Assembly (NCBI GenBank): GCA_016708345.1
Contig: JADJFX010000035.1
Coordinates: forward strand, 348,055-412,054
From: Candidatus Rhodoferax bjergmarkensis
GTDB taxonomy: Bacteria; Pseudomonadota; Gammaproteobacteria; Burkholderiales; Burkholderiaceae_C
Length of the DNA: 64,000 bases
Reading direction: 5' to 3'
Shown here: positions 23,234-32,748 of the stretch, one piece after another
Numbering within the stretch: position 1 is the stretch's first letter
How the letters are laid out: each line of letters begins with the position of its first letter
Program-made: the position numbers and the translations under genes
The notes under the pieces: model-generated
Told to the model about the DNA's origin: nothing
Database searches by the model: none
The model's input: only the letters and a program-made list of their open reading frames with translations

Positions 23234-25675
23234 TCAATGCTTGACTGACCCTGCCAAATCTGGCGTTGCCACAGTCACTTCGGCACTGGACGCCGGCAGC
23301 GGTTCTTCGTCTGGTTCGGGTGTTGGCATTCTCTCTAGGGCCAGTTCCAGCACCTTATCGATCCAGCGCACCGGCACAATCTCAAGCCCGTTCTTAACAT
23401 TCTCAGGAATGTCCTGCAAATCCTTTGCATTCTCTTCCGGGATCAGTACCGTCTTGATACCACCGCGCAAAGCAGCCAATAGCTTTTCTTTCAGACCACC
23501 AATTGCAGTCACTTCACCACGCAAGGTGATTTCACCAGTCATCGCAACATCGCCCCGCACTGGGATTCCCGTCATGGCTGAAACAAAAGCGGTGGTCAAG
23601 GCCGCACCAGCACTCGGACCGTCCTTTGGGGTTGCACCATCAGGCACATGGATATGAATGTCTTTTTTCTCGAAAAATTCATCCTTGATACCTAGTCGGC
23701 GAGAGCGACTGCGCACAACCGTGCGGGCAGCTTCGACAGATTCCTTCATGACGTCACCCAATGAACCAGTGCGCGTAATAACACCTTTGCCAGGCATCAT
23801 TGCGGCTTCAATGGTTAACAAATCTCCGCCAACTTCGGTCCAAGCCAAGCCAACGACCTGACCCACCTGATTTTGCTGCTCAGCGCGTCCGTAGGTGTAC
23901 TTGCGCACACCGAGATAGTCATTCAGGTTGTCAGCATTGACCTTGACCTGCGGCAACATTTTTTTGAGCTGCAATCCCTTCACCACTTTGCGGCAGATTT
24001 TGGACAATTCACGTTCCAGCGAACGCACCCCCGCCTCACGGGTGTAGTAGCGGATGATGTCCCTTACGGCATCCTCACCAACGAGCAGTTCATCCTCCTT
24101 GACACCATTGTTTTCAAGCTGCTTCGGCAACAAGAATTTAAGAGCAATATTGGTTTTTTCATCTTCGGTGTAACCGGACAGTCGAATCACTTCCATTCGG
24201 TCCAACAAGGCGGGGGGAATGTTCATGGAGTTGGAAGTCGCCACAAACATGACATCGCTCAGGTCAAAGTCAACCTCTACATAGTGATCGCCAAACTTGT
24301 GGTTCTGCTCGGGGTCCAGAACCTCCAGCAATGCACTCGACGGGTCACCCCTGAAGTCTGTACCCAACTTGTCAAGCTCGTCGAGCAGGAACAACGGATT
24401 TCGGGTACCTACCTTGGTCAGGCTCTGCAGCACTTTGCCAGGCATGGCACCAATATAGGTACGCCGATGGCCACGGATTTCGGCCTCATCTCGCATACCT
24501 CCCAAGGCCATGCGCACGTACTTGCGTCCGGTTGCTTTGGCGATCGACTGCCCCAGAGAAGTTTTCCCGACCCCGGGTGGGCCAACCAAACACAAAATCG
24601 GGGCCTTCACTTTATCGACACGCTGTTGCACCGCTAAGTATTCAAGGATACGGTCTTTCACTTTGTCAAGCCCGTAATGGTCTTCATTCAATACTTGTTC
24701 AGCATTGCCAAGATCATGTTTAATTTTGGTTTTACCCGTCCACGGCAATCCCGTTAGCACGTCAATGTAATTGCGCACCACGGTCGCTTCAGCGGACATC
24801 GGTGACATGAGTTTGAGCTTTTTCAGCTCACCCTCTGCCTTCTTCAGGGCATCTTTTGGCATTTTGGCCGACTTGATCTTTTTCTCGATCTCATCAATGT
24901 CTGCGCCATCTTCACCTTCGCCCAGTTCTTTCTGAATGGCCTTGACTTGTTCATTCAGATAAAAGTCGCGCTGGTTTTTTTCCATTTGCCGTTTTACCCG
25001 GCCACGAATTTTCTTGTCCACGTTGAGAATATCGACTTCACGTTCAATCTGCTCAAACAGGTTTTCAAGCCGCTCCTTGACACCTGCAAGGTCCAGCACA
25101 GCCTGTTTGTTGTCGAGCTTGAGTGGCAAGTGCGCAGCAATGGTGTCAGCCAGCCGACCGGCATCGTCAATACTTGAGATCGAGGTCAGTATTTCTGGTG
25201 GTATTTTTTTGTTCAGTTTGACGTATTGATCAAACTGCTGCATCACCGCGCGGCGTAAAGCCTCGGTTTCGCTGGCTTTGCCACGCAACTTGGCCTCGGG
25301 GTCAGCCATTAACTCAACCGGCGTGACGTTTGCAGAAAAGTGATCCTCACCTTCTTCAATTTTATTGACACGGGCCCGTTGCTGCCCCTCCACCAACACT
25401 TTCACCGTACCGTCAGGCAGTTTGAGCATTTGCAGGATGGTGGAAACGCATCCGACATCAAACATGTCCGTCACCAAGGGATCGTCTTTGGCGGCGGCTT
25501 TTTGGGCGACCAGCATGATGCGACGCTCTGCGCCCATGGCAGTCTCAAGTGCCTTGATGCTCTTGGGACGCCCCACAAACAGCGGGATGACCATGTGCGG
25601 AAAAACGACCACATCGCGCAAAGGCAAAAGTGGCAAATCAATGGGAGTTGCAGGCAGTTGGATATGTCCAGACAT
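23234..25675 (-). CDS. lon: ATP-dependent protease Lon
   Basis: The 813-residue cytoplasmic AAA+ protease degrades misfolded and regulatory proteins. It has the N-terminal substrate domain (LPLLPLRDVVVFPHMVIPLF), a helical linker, the Walker A motif GPPGVGKTSLGQS, the Walker B region LFLLDELDK, a sensor-2 region, and the C-terminal protease domain. Its Ser is in DGPSAGAALTTA and its Lys in GGLKEKLLAALRGG. The length is usual and the frame intact. It follows clpX by 122 bp on the same strand, part of the common tig-clpP-clpX-lon order. A promoter-like pair sits in the gap before it. Confidence 0.98.
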   Translation of the reverse strand: MSGHIQLPATPIDLPLLPLRDVVVFPHMVIPLFVGRPKSIKALETAMGAERRIMLVAQKAAAKDDPLVTDMFDVGCVSTILQMLKLPDGTVKVLVEGQQRARVNKIEEGEDHFSANVTPVELMADPEAKLRGKASETEALRRAVMQQFDQYVKLNKKIPPEILTSISSIDDAGRLADTIAAHLPLKLDNKQAVLDLAGVKERLENLFEQIEREVDILNVDKKIRGRVKRQMEKNQRDFYLNEQVKAIQKELGEGEDGADIDEIEKKIKSAKMPKDALKKAEGELKKLKLMSPMSAEATVVRNYIDVLTGLPWTGKTKIKHDLGNAEQVLNEDHYGLDKVKDRILEYLAVQQRVDKVKAPILCLVGPPGVGKTSLGQSIAKATGRKYVRMALGGMRDEAEIRGHRRTYIGAMPGKVLQSLTKVGTRNPLFLLDELDKLGTDFRGDPSSALLEVLDPEQNHKFGDHYVEVDFDLSDVMFVATSNSMNIPPALLDRMEVIRLSGYTEDEKTNIALKFLLPKQLENNGVKEDELLVGEDAVRDIIRYYTREAGVRSLERELSKICRKVVKGLQLKKMLPQVKVNADNLNDYLGVRKYTYGRAEQQNQVGQVVGLAWTEVGGDLLTIEAAMMPGKGVITRTGSLGDVMKESVEAARTVVRSRSRRLGIKDEFFEKKDIHIHVPDGATPKDGPSAGAALTTAFVSAMTGIPVRGDVAMTGEITLRGEVTAIGGLKEKLLAALRGGIKTVLIPEENAKDLQDIPENVKNGLEIVPVRWIDKVLELALERMPTPEPDEEPLPASSAEVTVATPDLAGSVKH

Positions 25676-25700
25676 GAGGAGACCTCTTAGTTACCTGTTG

Positions 25701-25728
25701 AATATGAAACAGAAATACAAATTTTCAA
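25701..25728 (-). promoter_or_regulatory. Candidate lon promoter
   Basis: On the minus strand TTGAAA (plus-strand tttcaa, 25723-25728) and CATATT (plus-strand aatatg, 25701-25706) are separated by 16 bp and lie 26 bp upstream of the lon ATG. The -35 recalls a heat-shock element, but the -10 lacks the CCCC typical of sigma-32. A GAGGAGA-like ribosome-binding region precedes the ATG. Confidence 0.45.
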
Positions 25729-25797
25729 CCGGAGAATAATTATTAACTGGCCGCGCGAGCCTCAAATACAGGTAAACGCCCGCGAAGGCAGGTCAAA

Positions 25798-27063
25798 TCA
25801 GGCCTTCTTGGCAATCTCTCGGTACACAAGCAAGGGTGGCTTGTTTTCGTCAATGGTCGACTCGTCCACAACCACTTTTTCAACATTGGAATAATTAGGT
25901 AGCTCGTACATGGTATCGATCAGGGCCTGCTCCAGGATAGAGCGTAAACCGCGAGCCCCCGTTTTGCGTGCCAACGCTTTTTTGGCAATGGCCTTTAGCG
26001 CCGTGGGTCGGATTTCGAGGCCAACACCTTCCATCGACAGCAGTTTTTCGTACTGTTTGACCAAAGCATTTTTAGGCTCCGTCAAAATTTGCACCAAAGC
26101 ATCTTCACTGAGTTCAGCCAACGTTGCCACCACAGGCATACGGCCCACCAGCTCAGGAATCAAACCGAACTTGATCAAATCTTCCGGCTCGACATCTTTG
26201 AAAACTTCGGTCAGGCTACGCTGCTCTTTGCTTTTCACTGCTGCACCAAAGCCGATGCCGGAAGACTCCGTTCGGTTGTCGATCACTTTTTCAAGTCCGG
26301 AAAACGCGCCGCCGCAGATAAACAATATGTTGGTGGTATCAACTTGCACGAAGTCTTGGTTGGGATGCTTTCGTCCACCTTGTGGCGGCACACTCGCCAT
26401 GGTGCCTTCAATCAGCTTGAGCAGCGCCTGTTGCACGCCTTCGCCAGAAACGTCCCGGGTAATGGAGGGGTTGTCCGACTTGCGGGAAATTTTGTCAATT
26501 TCGTCAATGTAGACAATGCCGCGCTGTGCTCGCTCGACTTCGTAATTGCAGCTCTGCAAGAGCTTGAGCACGATGTTCTCGACGTCTTCGCCCACATACC
26601 CGGCTTCGGTCAGGGTGGTGGCATCGGCCATGACAAAGGGAACGTCAAGCATGCGAGCCAGCGTTTGCGCCAGCAGTGTCTTGCCGGACCCGGTCGGGCC
26701 GATCAGCAAAATGTTGCTTTTGGCCAATTCGACATCGTCTTTCTTGGCTTTTTCTTTATGGCGCAAGCGCTTGTAGTGGTTGTAAACAGCTACTGCGAGG
26801 GTTCGCTTGGCCGGTTCCTGACCAATCACATAATTGTCAAGATTGGTCTTGATTTCTGACGGCGTTGGCAGTTCGCCGCTTGCGTTACGCGTATCAGTGC
26901 TGGCAGGCAATTCATCTCGAATGATCTCATTGCATAGATCGATGCACTCGTCGCAGACAAATACCGAAGGACCGGCAATCAGCTTCTTGACTTCGTGCTG
27001 GCTCTTGCCGCAAAAAGAGCAGTAGAGAGTTTTTTCGCTGGAGGAGCCTTTTTTTTCGGCCAT
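25798..27063 (-). CDS. clpX: ATP-dependent Clp protease ATP-binding subunit ClpX
   Basis: This 421-residue AAA+ unfoldase feeds substrates to ClpP. An N-terminal zinc-binding domain (YCSFCGK and FVCDECIDLC) recognises substrates and adaptors. It is followed by Walker A GPTGSGKTLLAQT, Walker B IVYIDEIDKI, the pore loop GYVGEDVEN and a ClpP-docking loop region with VEFGLIPE-like LIKFGLIPELVGR. The frame is intact. It lies 120 bp after clpP. Confidence 0.98.
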   Translation of the reverse strand: MAEKKGSSSEKTLYCSFCGKSQHEVKKLIAGPSVFVCDECIDLCNEIIRDELPASTDTRNASGELPTPSEIKTNLDNYVIGQEPAKRTLAVAVYNHYKRLRHKEKAKKDDVELAKSNILLIGPTGSGKTLLAQTLARMLDVPFVMADATTLTEAGYVGEDVENIVLKLLQSCNYEVERAQRGIVYIDEIDKISRKSDNPSITRDVSGEGVQQALLKLIEGTMASVPPQGGRKHPNQDFVQVDTTNILFICGGAFSGLEKVIDNRTESSGIGFGAAVKSKEQRSLTEVFKDVEPEDLIKFGLIPELVGRMPVVATLAELSEDALVQILTEPKNALVKQYEKLLSMEGVGLEIRPTALKAIAKKALARKTGARGLRSILEQALIDTMYELPNYSNVEKVVVDESTIDENKPPLLVYREIAKKA

Positions 27064-27183
27064 GTGAACTGTGCCCTTTTCGGAATGTTACCGAATGATA
27101 CCCAAATAAAAACGGTGCCGTCTGCAACAGACCTGCACCGCACATGCGGCGAAACCGCCCAAAACCATGCCCGAATTTGACGG

Positions 27184-27804
27184 CTAGGCCCGCTTCGAGA
27201 TGACCTGGTCTATCAAGCCATATTCTTTGCACTCATCAGCCGACATGTAATAGTCACGCTCAGTATCACGCGCGATTCGGTCCAGTGGCTGGCCGGTATT
27301 TTCAGCCAGTATTTTATTGAGCTGCTCGCGGGTTTTCAAAATTTCACGGGCCTGAATTTCGATATCGGTGGCCTGCCCCTGACTGCCACCGGACGGCTGA
27401 TGAATCATGACCTTGGAGTTGGGCAATGAGAAGCGCTTGCCCTTGGCACCAGCCGCCAATAAAAATGCACCCATGCTCGCCGCCATGCCGGTGCATAGCG
27501 TCGACACTTGCGGCTTGATGAAGTTCATGGTGTCATAAATGGCCATGCCGGCACTGACAGAGCCACCGGGTGAGTTGATATAAAACGAAATGTCCTTGTC
27601 AGGGTTTTCGCTCTCCAGAAACAACAATTGCGCAACCACCAGATTGGCCACGTAGTCGTTCACTGGACCTACCAGAAAAATCACGCGCTCTTTGAGCAGA
27701 CGCGAGTAAATGTCGTAAGACCGCTCACCGCGACCGGATTGCTCAATCACCATGGGAACCATGCCCAAGGCTTGCGTATCCATTGCACCAAATTGCTCGT
27801 TCAT
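27184..27804 (-). CDS. clpP: ATP-dependent Clp protease proteolytic subunit
   Basis: This 206-residue serine peptidase forms the two-ring ClpP barrel. The catalytic Ser lies in GMAASMGAFLL, the His in VMIHQPSGG and the Asp in RIARDTERDYYM. The substrate-strand motif YINSPGGSVSAG is present. The N-terminal extension before IEQSGRGERSYDIYSRLL is the usual short propeptide/leader. It follows tig by 183 bp, with a hairpin in the gap. Confidence 0.98.
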   Translation of the reverse strand: MNEQFGAMDTQALGMVPMVIEQSGRGERSYDIYSRLLKERVIFLVGPVNDYVANLVVAQLLFLESENPDKDISFYINSPGGSVSAGMAIYDTMNFIKPQVSTLCTGMAASMGAFLLAAGAKGKRFSLPNSKVMIHQPSGGSQGQATDIEIQAREILKTREQLNKILAENTGQPLDRIARDTERDYYMSADECKEYGLIDQVISKRA

Positions 27805-27911
27805 GTTTGTTTCCTAATCAGTTGGAGTCGCGTTTTGTTGAAGCCTTTATTGGCTTCGCAATTTATTGCTCTGACGACGGTACTGTACCGAAAAATAAAA
27901 GTTTCAAAGAA

Positions 27912-27956
27912 AATGGGGCTTGTATACCAGACTGCAAGCCCGGCACAAGCCCCATT
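27912..27956 (-). terminator. Hairpin in the tig-clpP gap
   Basis: The arms aatggggcttgt (27912-27923) and acaagccccatt (27945-27956) form a perfect 12-bp stem. On the minus strand it is followed by TTTCTTTG, so it can act as a terminator or attenuator between tig and clpP. A second small hairpin (gccgcc/ggcggc) lies at about 27960-27979 next to the tig stop. Confidence 0.65.
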
Positions 27957-27987
27957 GCAGCCGCCCATGGAAAGGCGGCTATGGACT

Positions 27988-29301
27988 TCAGTTTTGCTGA
28001 GACATCAGCTCGTCAAAAGACACACTTTTTTCGTTGACCTTGGCCTTGCCCAACACAAAATCGGTGACATTGTTCTCGACCACAATGCCTTCCACCTCAG
28101 CTAGTCGGGTGTTGTCGCTGTAGTACCAGCGCAGAACTTCAGCCGGCTTTTCGTAGCTGGCGGCCAACTCTTCAATGTGCGCCTTGATTTGCTCTGTCTT
28201 GGCTTGCAGGTTGTTGGAACTCACCAATTCAGCCACGACCAAGCCCACACGCACGCGACGCTCGGCTTGAGGGCGGAATACATCCTCTGGAATCTGCGCT
28301 TTGTCTGCATCTTTGACACCACGCTGTTTGAGGTCGGCGCGAGCGCTTTCGAGCAACCGCTTAATTTCTGACTGCACGCTGACAGTGGGCAGGTCCAGTT
28401 CGGCCTTGGACACCAACGCGTCCATGGCTGCTTGTTTGTTACGGGCCAACAAGCGGAACTTGACTTCACGCTGCAAATTTTTCTTGATGTCCGCGCGCAA
28501 GCCCTCCACCGTGGCACCAATAATGCCTAATGATTTGGCCAATGCCTCGTCAACTTCCGGCAAATGGGCAGCTTCCACTTTTTTCAGCGTGACCATGAAA
28601 TCGGCAGTCTTGCCTGCTACATCCTTGCCATGGTAATCGGCGGGAAACGACAACTGAAAAGTCTTGCTTTCACCAGACTTCATGCCACGGGTCGCTTCTT
28701 CAAACTCCTTGAGCATCTGGCCATCACCCACGATGAATTGGAAGTCTTCGGCTTTGCCACCTGCGAAAACTTCACCATCGATCTTGCCTTCAAAATCCAC
28801 GGTCACACGGTCGCCGTTTTGCACGGCAGCGTCTTGCGCGCGTTGGGCAAAAGTGCGGCGCTGCTTGCGCAAAATATCAAGGGTTTTGTCAACAGCGCTC
28901 TCATTGACTTCGGCAGTCACCTTTTCAACTTCAACGCTCGAAAGGTCACCGATTTTTACTTCGGGAAAAACCTCAAACACAGCATCAAACGCCAATTCAC
29001 CTTCAGGTGAAACTTCTTTCTCGGTGATACGTGGCTGGCCTGCGACGCGAAGCTTGGCTTCGTTGGCCGCATTGGCAAATGCTTCGCCTACTTTGTCGTT
29101 CATGACTTCGTAGTGCACCGAGTAGCCGTAACGCTGTGCCACCACGTTCATGGGGACTTTGCCAGGACGAAAACCGTCCATCTTGACAGTGCGTGCGATT
29201 TTTTTCAAACGCTTTTCCACTTCCGATTCAACGGCAACAACGGGCAAGGTCAAGGTGATTTTGCGTTCCAGCTTTTCCAAGGTTTCAACGGTAACAGCCA
29301 T
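27988..29301 (-). CDS. tig: Trigger factor (ribosome-associated chaperone, PPIase)
   Basis: The 437-residue chaperone binds the ribosome at the exit tunnel. The N-terminal domain starts MAVTVETLEKLERKITLTLP and carries the ribosome-binding signature (FRPGKVPMNVVAQRYG). A central FKBP-like domain (GDRVTVDFEGKIDGEVFAGG) and a long C-terminal helical arm follow. The ATG at 29301 is preceded by GGAGAAA. The frame is open a further 59 codons upstream, into the tRNA-Leu gene, and that part is not coding. It heads the tig-clpP-clpX-lon series. Confidence 0.97.
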   Translation of the reverse strand: MAVTVETLEKLERKITLTLPVVAVESEVEKRLKKIARTVKMDGFRPGKVPMNVVAQRYGYSVHYEVMNDKVGEAFANAANEAKLRVAGQPRITEKEVSPEGELAFDAVFEVFPEVKIGDLSSVEVEKVTAEVNESAVDKTLDILRKQRRTFAQRAQDAAVQNGDRVTVDFEGKIDGEVFAGGKAEDFQFIVGDGQMLKEFEEATRGMKSGESKTFQLSFPADYHGKDVAGKTADFMVTLKKVEAAHLPEVDEALAKSLGIIGATVEGLRADIKKNLQREVKFRLLARNKQAAMDALVSKAELDLPTVSVQSEIKRLLESARADLKQRGVKDADKAQIPEDVFRPQAERRVRVGLVVAELVSSNNLQAKTEQIKAHIEELAASYEKPAEVLRWYYSDNTRLAEVEGIVVENNVTDFVLGKAKVNEKSVSFDELMSQQN

Positions 29302-29446
29302 AGTATTTCTCCAAAAATTCTTCAACAGTTGCAGACAGAGCGTGCCGCATTGCGGCTGCAATCTGCCCCGAAAATTCACAAACACAAACCATTGTGGACA
29401 TAGCTGGTCGCCAAGCAACCGCGAACTGTCCGGCAAACAATTTGAA

Positions 29447-29533
29447 TGGTGCGCGGAGGGGGACTCGAACCCCCACACTGTTGCCAGCGTCAGGACCTAA
29501 ACCTGGTGCGTCTACCAATTTCGCCACCCGCGC
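29447..29533 (-). tRNA. tRNA-Leu (anticodon TAG)
   Basis: This 87-nt class II tRNA on the minus strand has acceptor stem GCGCGGG paired with CCGCGC, terminal ACCA, D-loop AATTGGTAGAC, anticodon loop CCAGGTTTAGGTCCTGA with anticodon TAG, a long variable arm, and T-loop GGTTCGAGTCC. It lies upstream of tig. Confidence 0.97.
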
Positions 29534-29571
29534 AAAAAACAATAGGGGCCGTCTGCAAGACTACCCCTATG
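29534..29571 (-). terminator. Rho-independent terminator after the RND operon
   Basis: On the minus strand ATAGGGG pairs with CCCCTAT (arms at about 29565-29571 and 29542-29548), followed by TTGTTTTTT. It lies 20 bp past the stop of the RND permease gene and before tRNA-Leu. Confidence 0.75.
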
Positions 29572-29591
29572 AAATAGGTCAATTTGAGATT

Positions 29592-32500
29592 TTAACCTGC
29601 TGCGGGTGTCTCCCTTTTGACCCGGAACCAGGCCGCGTACATGGCGGGCAAAGCCAGCAAGGTCAGCACGGTGGCCACGATCAAGCCGCCCATGATGGCA
29701 ACCGCCATCGGCCCCCAAAACACTGAGCGCGACAGGGGAATCATGGCCAGCACGGCGGCAGCGGCGGTCAACACAATCGGACGCAAGCGCCGCACAGCCG
29801 ACTCCACAATGGCATCCCAAGCTGGAACGCCATTGGCGCGGTCCTGCTCAATCTGGTCAATCAGAATGACCGAATTGCGCTGAATCATGCCCATCAAGGC
29901 AATCACACCGAGCAAGGCGACAAAACCAAAGGGACGCCCCGACACCAGCAGCGCGCTGGCCACCCCGGCAATGCCCAAGGGGCCGGTCAAAAACACCAGC
30001 ATGGCGCGGCTGAAACTGTGCAACTGCAGCATCAGCAAAGTGAAGGTGATGAACAGCATGATGGGAACACCCGCCACGATCGACGCCGAGCCCTTGCTGC
30101 TTTCTTCCACTGCACCCGCTACATCAATGCGATAGCCTTCGATGCCCTTGGCTTTCCAGGCCGCTTCCAACGCACGCAGCTTCGGCAGCAACTCATTGGT
30201 TACCGTGGCGCCCTGCAGCCCCTCGGCAATATCGCTTTGCACCGTGATGGCATAGTCGCGGCTGTCACGCCACAGCACACCAGGCTCCCAGCCAAACGTG
30301 GGTTTGGCGATTTGGGTCAGCGGAATGGATTTGCCGCTGGCCGTGGGCAGGTAGGCGTTGGCAATGTCGGTAATGGCGCTGCGCTCGTCCAGCGGCTGGC
30401 GCAAAACGATCTCGATCAGCTTGTCCCCTTCGCGGTACTGGCCGACCGTGGTTCCGCTCAGAATGGTCTTGCTCGCCTGGGCGATGGACTGGCTCGTCAC
30501 CCCCAGCGCTCTGGCCTTGGTCTGGTCCACTTCCAAGCGCATGACTTTGATGGACTCATTCCAGTTGTCGTTGACACCGCGCGTGTTGCTGCTGGCGCGC
30601 ATCACGGCTTTGACCTCATCGGCCCGCTCACGCAGCCCCACCGGCTCACCGCCCACCACCCGGAACTGAACCGGAAAGGCGACAGGCGGGCCGTTGGGCA
30701 AAATCTTGACACGAGAGCGCACTTCGGGAAACTCCTGCGCCATCAAGATCGGCAGCTTGATGCGGATGGACTCACGCAGCTTCAGATCGTCAGGCAAGAT
30801 GATGAATTGCGACACATTGCTCTGGGGAAAGATGGCGTCCATCGGCAAATAAAAACGTGGCACGCCGGAGCCCACCCAAGTGCTCACGCTGTTCACCCCC
30901 GGCTCGGCCATCAAACGCGCCTCAATGCGCTTGACCGTCAGCTCATTGGCGGCAAACGAGGTGCCCTCGGGAAACCAGACATCTACCAGGATTTCCGGCC
31001 GACTCGAATCCGGGAAGAACTGCTGCTGCACCTTGCCCATGCCGACAATGCCCAGGGCAAAGGTGGCCAGCATGAGGCCGATGGTGATCCAGCGGTGCGC
31101 CACGCACCAGTTCACCGCCCGGCGAAAGGTGTTGTAAAAAGGCGTGTTGAACAGTTCATGAGATTGCTCACCGACACCCAGTGGTTTGACCTTGAGGATC
31201 AGCGTTCCCAGGTAAGGCACGAAGAACACCGACACGATCCAGCTCAGCACGAGGGCCAGCACCGTGACACCGAAAATGGCAAAGGTGTACTCGCCGGTCG
31301 ATGACTTGGCAAGACCGATCGGCAAGAAGCCAACCGCCGTGATCAACGTTCCCGTCAGCATCGGCATGGCGGTAATTTCATAGGCGAAGGTAGCGGCGCG
31401 CACCTTGTCATAACCCTCCTCCATTTTGCGCACCATCATCTCCACCGCAATGATGGCGTCGTCCACCAGCAGGCCCAGCGCAATGATGAGCGAGCCCAGC
31501 GAAATTTTGTGCAGTCCAATGCCCCAGTAAGACATTCCCAAAAAGGTGACTGCCAGCACCAGCGGAATCGTGATGCCCACCACCAGGCCGGGCCGTGTGT
31601 CCACGTAATACCGCTTGAACCAGGGCGTGTTGCCGCCGCGTTTGTGCAGCCCCAGGCTGACGATGCTCACGGCCAGCACGATGGCAATCGCTTCAATCAG
31701 CACCGCCACGAATTCATTGACCGATTTGGCCACCGCCTTGGGCTGATCCTGCACACCCACCAGCCGCAAACCGGCGGGCAAGGTGGTGCTAATTTTTTCA
31801 GTCGCCACCTTGAGCGCGCGCCCTAGGGCAATGATGTCGCCACCCTTGGCCATGGAAACCCCCAGCGCAATCACCTGCTTGCCCTGGTGGCGCACTTTGA
31901 CCGACGGTGGATCGACGTAACCGCGCTCAATGGTGGCAATGTCTTTCAGGCGCAACTGGTTGCCTGAGCTGCCCCGGATCGGCATGGCACCCAACTCCTC
32001 GACAGCTTTGAATTGCCCCGCCACCCGCACCTGCACAATGTCCTGCGGCGTCTGCACCGCGCCAGCACCCTCCACCGCATTTTGCGCGGCAAGCTGCCCC
32101 AATACCTGGTTCATGTCCAGCCCCAGCTGGGCCAGCCGCTTTTGCGAAATTTCGACGTAAAGCTTCTCGTCCTGCACGCCAAAAATTTCGACCTTGTTCA
32201 CATCGGTCACGCGCAGCAGCTTTTGGCGCACCTCGTCGGCAAAAGTCTTGACTTCGGCGTCCGAAAAGCCATCGGCCTCCAACGCATAAATCACGCCATA
32301 CACATCGCCGAATTCGTCGTTAAAAAATGGCCCCACCACTCCTGGCGGCAGCGTCAGGCGGATGTCGCCCACTTTTTTGCGCACGGTGTACCAAATGTTG
32401 GCAACATCGGTGGCCCGGGTGGAGTCTTTGACCTGGAAAAGAATCGTGGACTCGCCCGGCTTGGAATAGCTGCGAATGCGGTCCGCGTTGGGCACCTCCT

Positions 32501-32741
32501 GCAGCGTGCGCTCAATTTTGTCGGCCACCTGTTCGGCCATTTGCTGGGCCGTCGCCCCAGGCCAAAAGGTTCGTACCACCATGATGCGAAAGGTAAACGG
32601 CGGGTCTTCATCCTGCCCGAGCTGAAAATAGGCGGCCGCCCCGAGAATGAGTAGCACCACCATCAAAAAACGGGTGAGCGCCGTGTGGTCCAGCGCCCAT
32701 TTGGACAGGTTGAAGCCTGCTTTGGGTTCTTGTGGGTTCAT
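29592..32741 (-). CDS. RND-family efflux transporter permease
   Basis: The 1049-residue inner-membrane proton antiporter exports drugs or other small molecules with a periplasmic adaptor and an outer-membrane channel. It has the first membrane helix (LTRFLMVVLLILGAAAYFQL), a large periplasmic loop (FWPGATAQQMAEQVADKIER), the GLLVDDAIIAVEMMVRKMEE motif with the intramembrane Asp pair, a duplicated second half, and a final helix bundle. The ATG at 32741 lies 8 bp after the adaptor stop. The frame is intact. No outer-membrane factor gene is in the window. Substrate is unknown; the sequence style fits the broad AcrB/MexB-like group rather than the heavy-metal group. Confidence 0.92.
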   Translation of the reverse strand: MNPQEPKAGFNLSKWALDHTALTRFLMVVLLILGAAAYFQLGQDEDPPFTFRIMVVRTFWPGATAQQMAEQVADKIERTLQEVPNADRIRSYSKPGESTILFQVKDSTRATDVANIWYTVRKKVGDIRLTLPPGVVGPFFNDEFGDVYGVIYALEADGFSDAEVKTFADEVRQKLLRVTDVNKVEIFGVQDEKLYVEISQKRLAQLGLDMNQVLGQLAAQNAVEGAGAVQTPQDIVQVRVAGQFKAVEELGAMPIRGSSGNQLRLKDIATIERGYVDPPSVKVRHQGKQVIALGVSMAKGGDIIALGRALKVATEKISTTLPAGLRLVGVQDQPKAVAKSVNEFVAVLIEAIAIVLAVSIVSLGLHKRGGNTPWFKRYYVDTRPGLVVGITIPLVLAVTFLGMSYWGIGLHKISLGSLIIALGLLVDDAIIAVEMMVRKMEEGYDKVRAATFAYEITAMPMLTGTLITAVGFLPIGLAKSSTGEYTFAIFGVTVLALVLSWIVSVFFVPYLGTLILKVKPLGVGEQSHELFNTPFYNTFRRAVNWCVAHRWITIGLMLATFALGIVGMGKVQQQFFPDSSRPEILVDVWFPEGTSFAANELTVKRIEARLMAEPGVNSVSTWVGSGVPRFYLPMDAIFPQSNVSQFIILPDDLKLRESIRIKLPILMAQEFPEVRSRVKILPNGPPVAFPVQFRVVGGEPVGLRERADEVKAVMRASSNTRGVNDNWNESIKVMRLEVDQTKARALGVTSQSIAQASKTILSGTTVGQYREGDKLIEIVLRQPLDERSAITDIANAYLPTASGKSIPLTQIAKPTFGWEPGVLWRDSRDYAITVQSDIAEGLQGATVTNELLPKLRALEAAWKAKGIEGYRIDVAGAVEESSKGSASIVAGVPIMLFITFTLLMLQLHSFSRAMLVFLTGPLGIAGVASALLVSGRPFGFVALLGVIALMGMIQRNSVILIDQIEQDRANGVPAWDAIVESAVRRLRPIVLTAAAAVLAMIPLSRSVFWGPMAVAIMGGLIVATVLTLLALPAMYAAWFRVKRETPAAG

Positions 32742-32748
32742 GATCGCC

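Noticed and set aside
30018..31304. 428-codon plus-strand ORF
   Set aside because: It is an antisense shadow of the RND permease gene.
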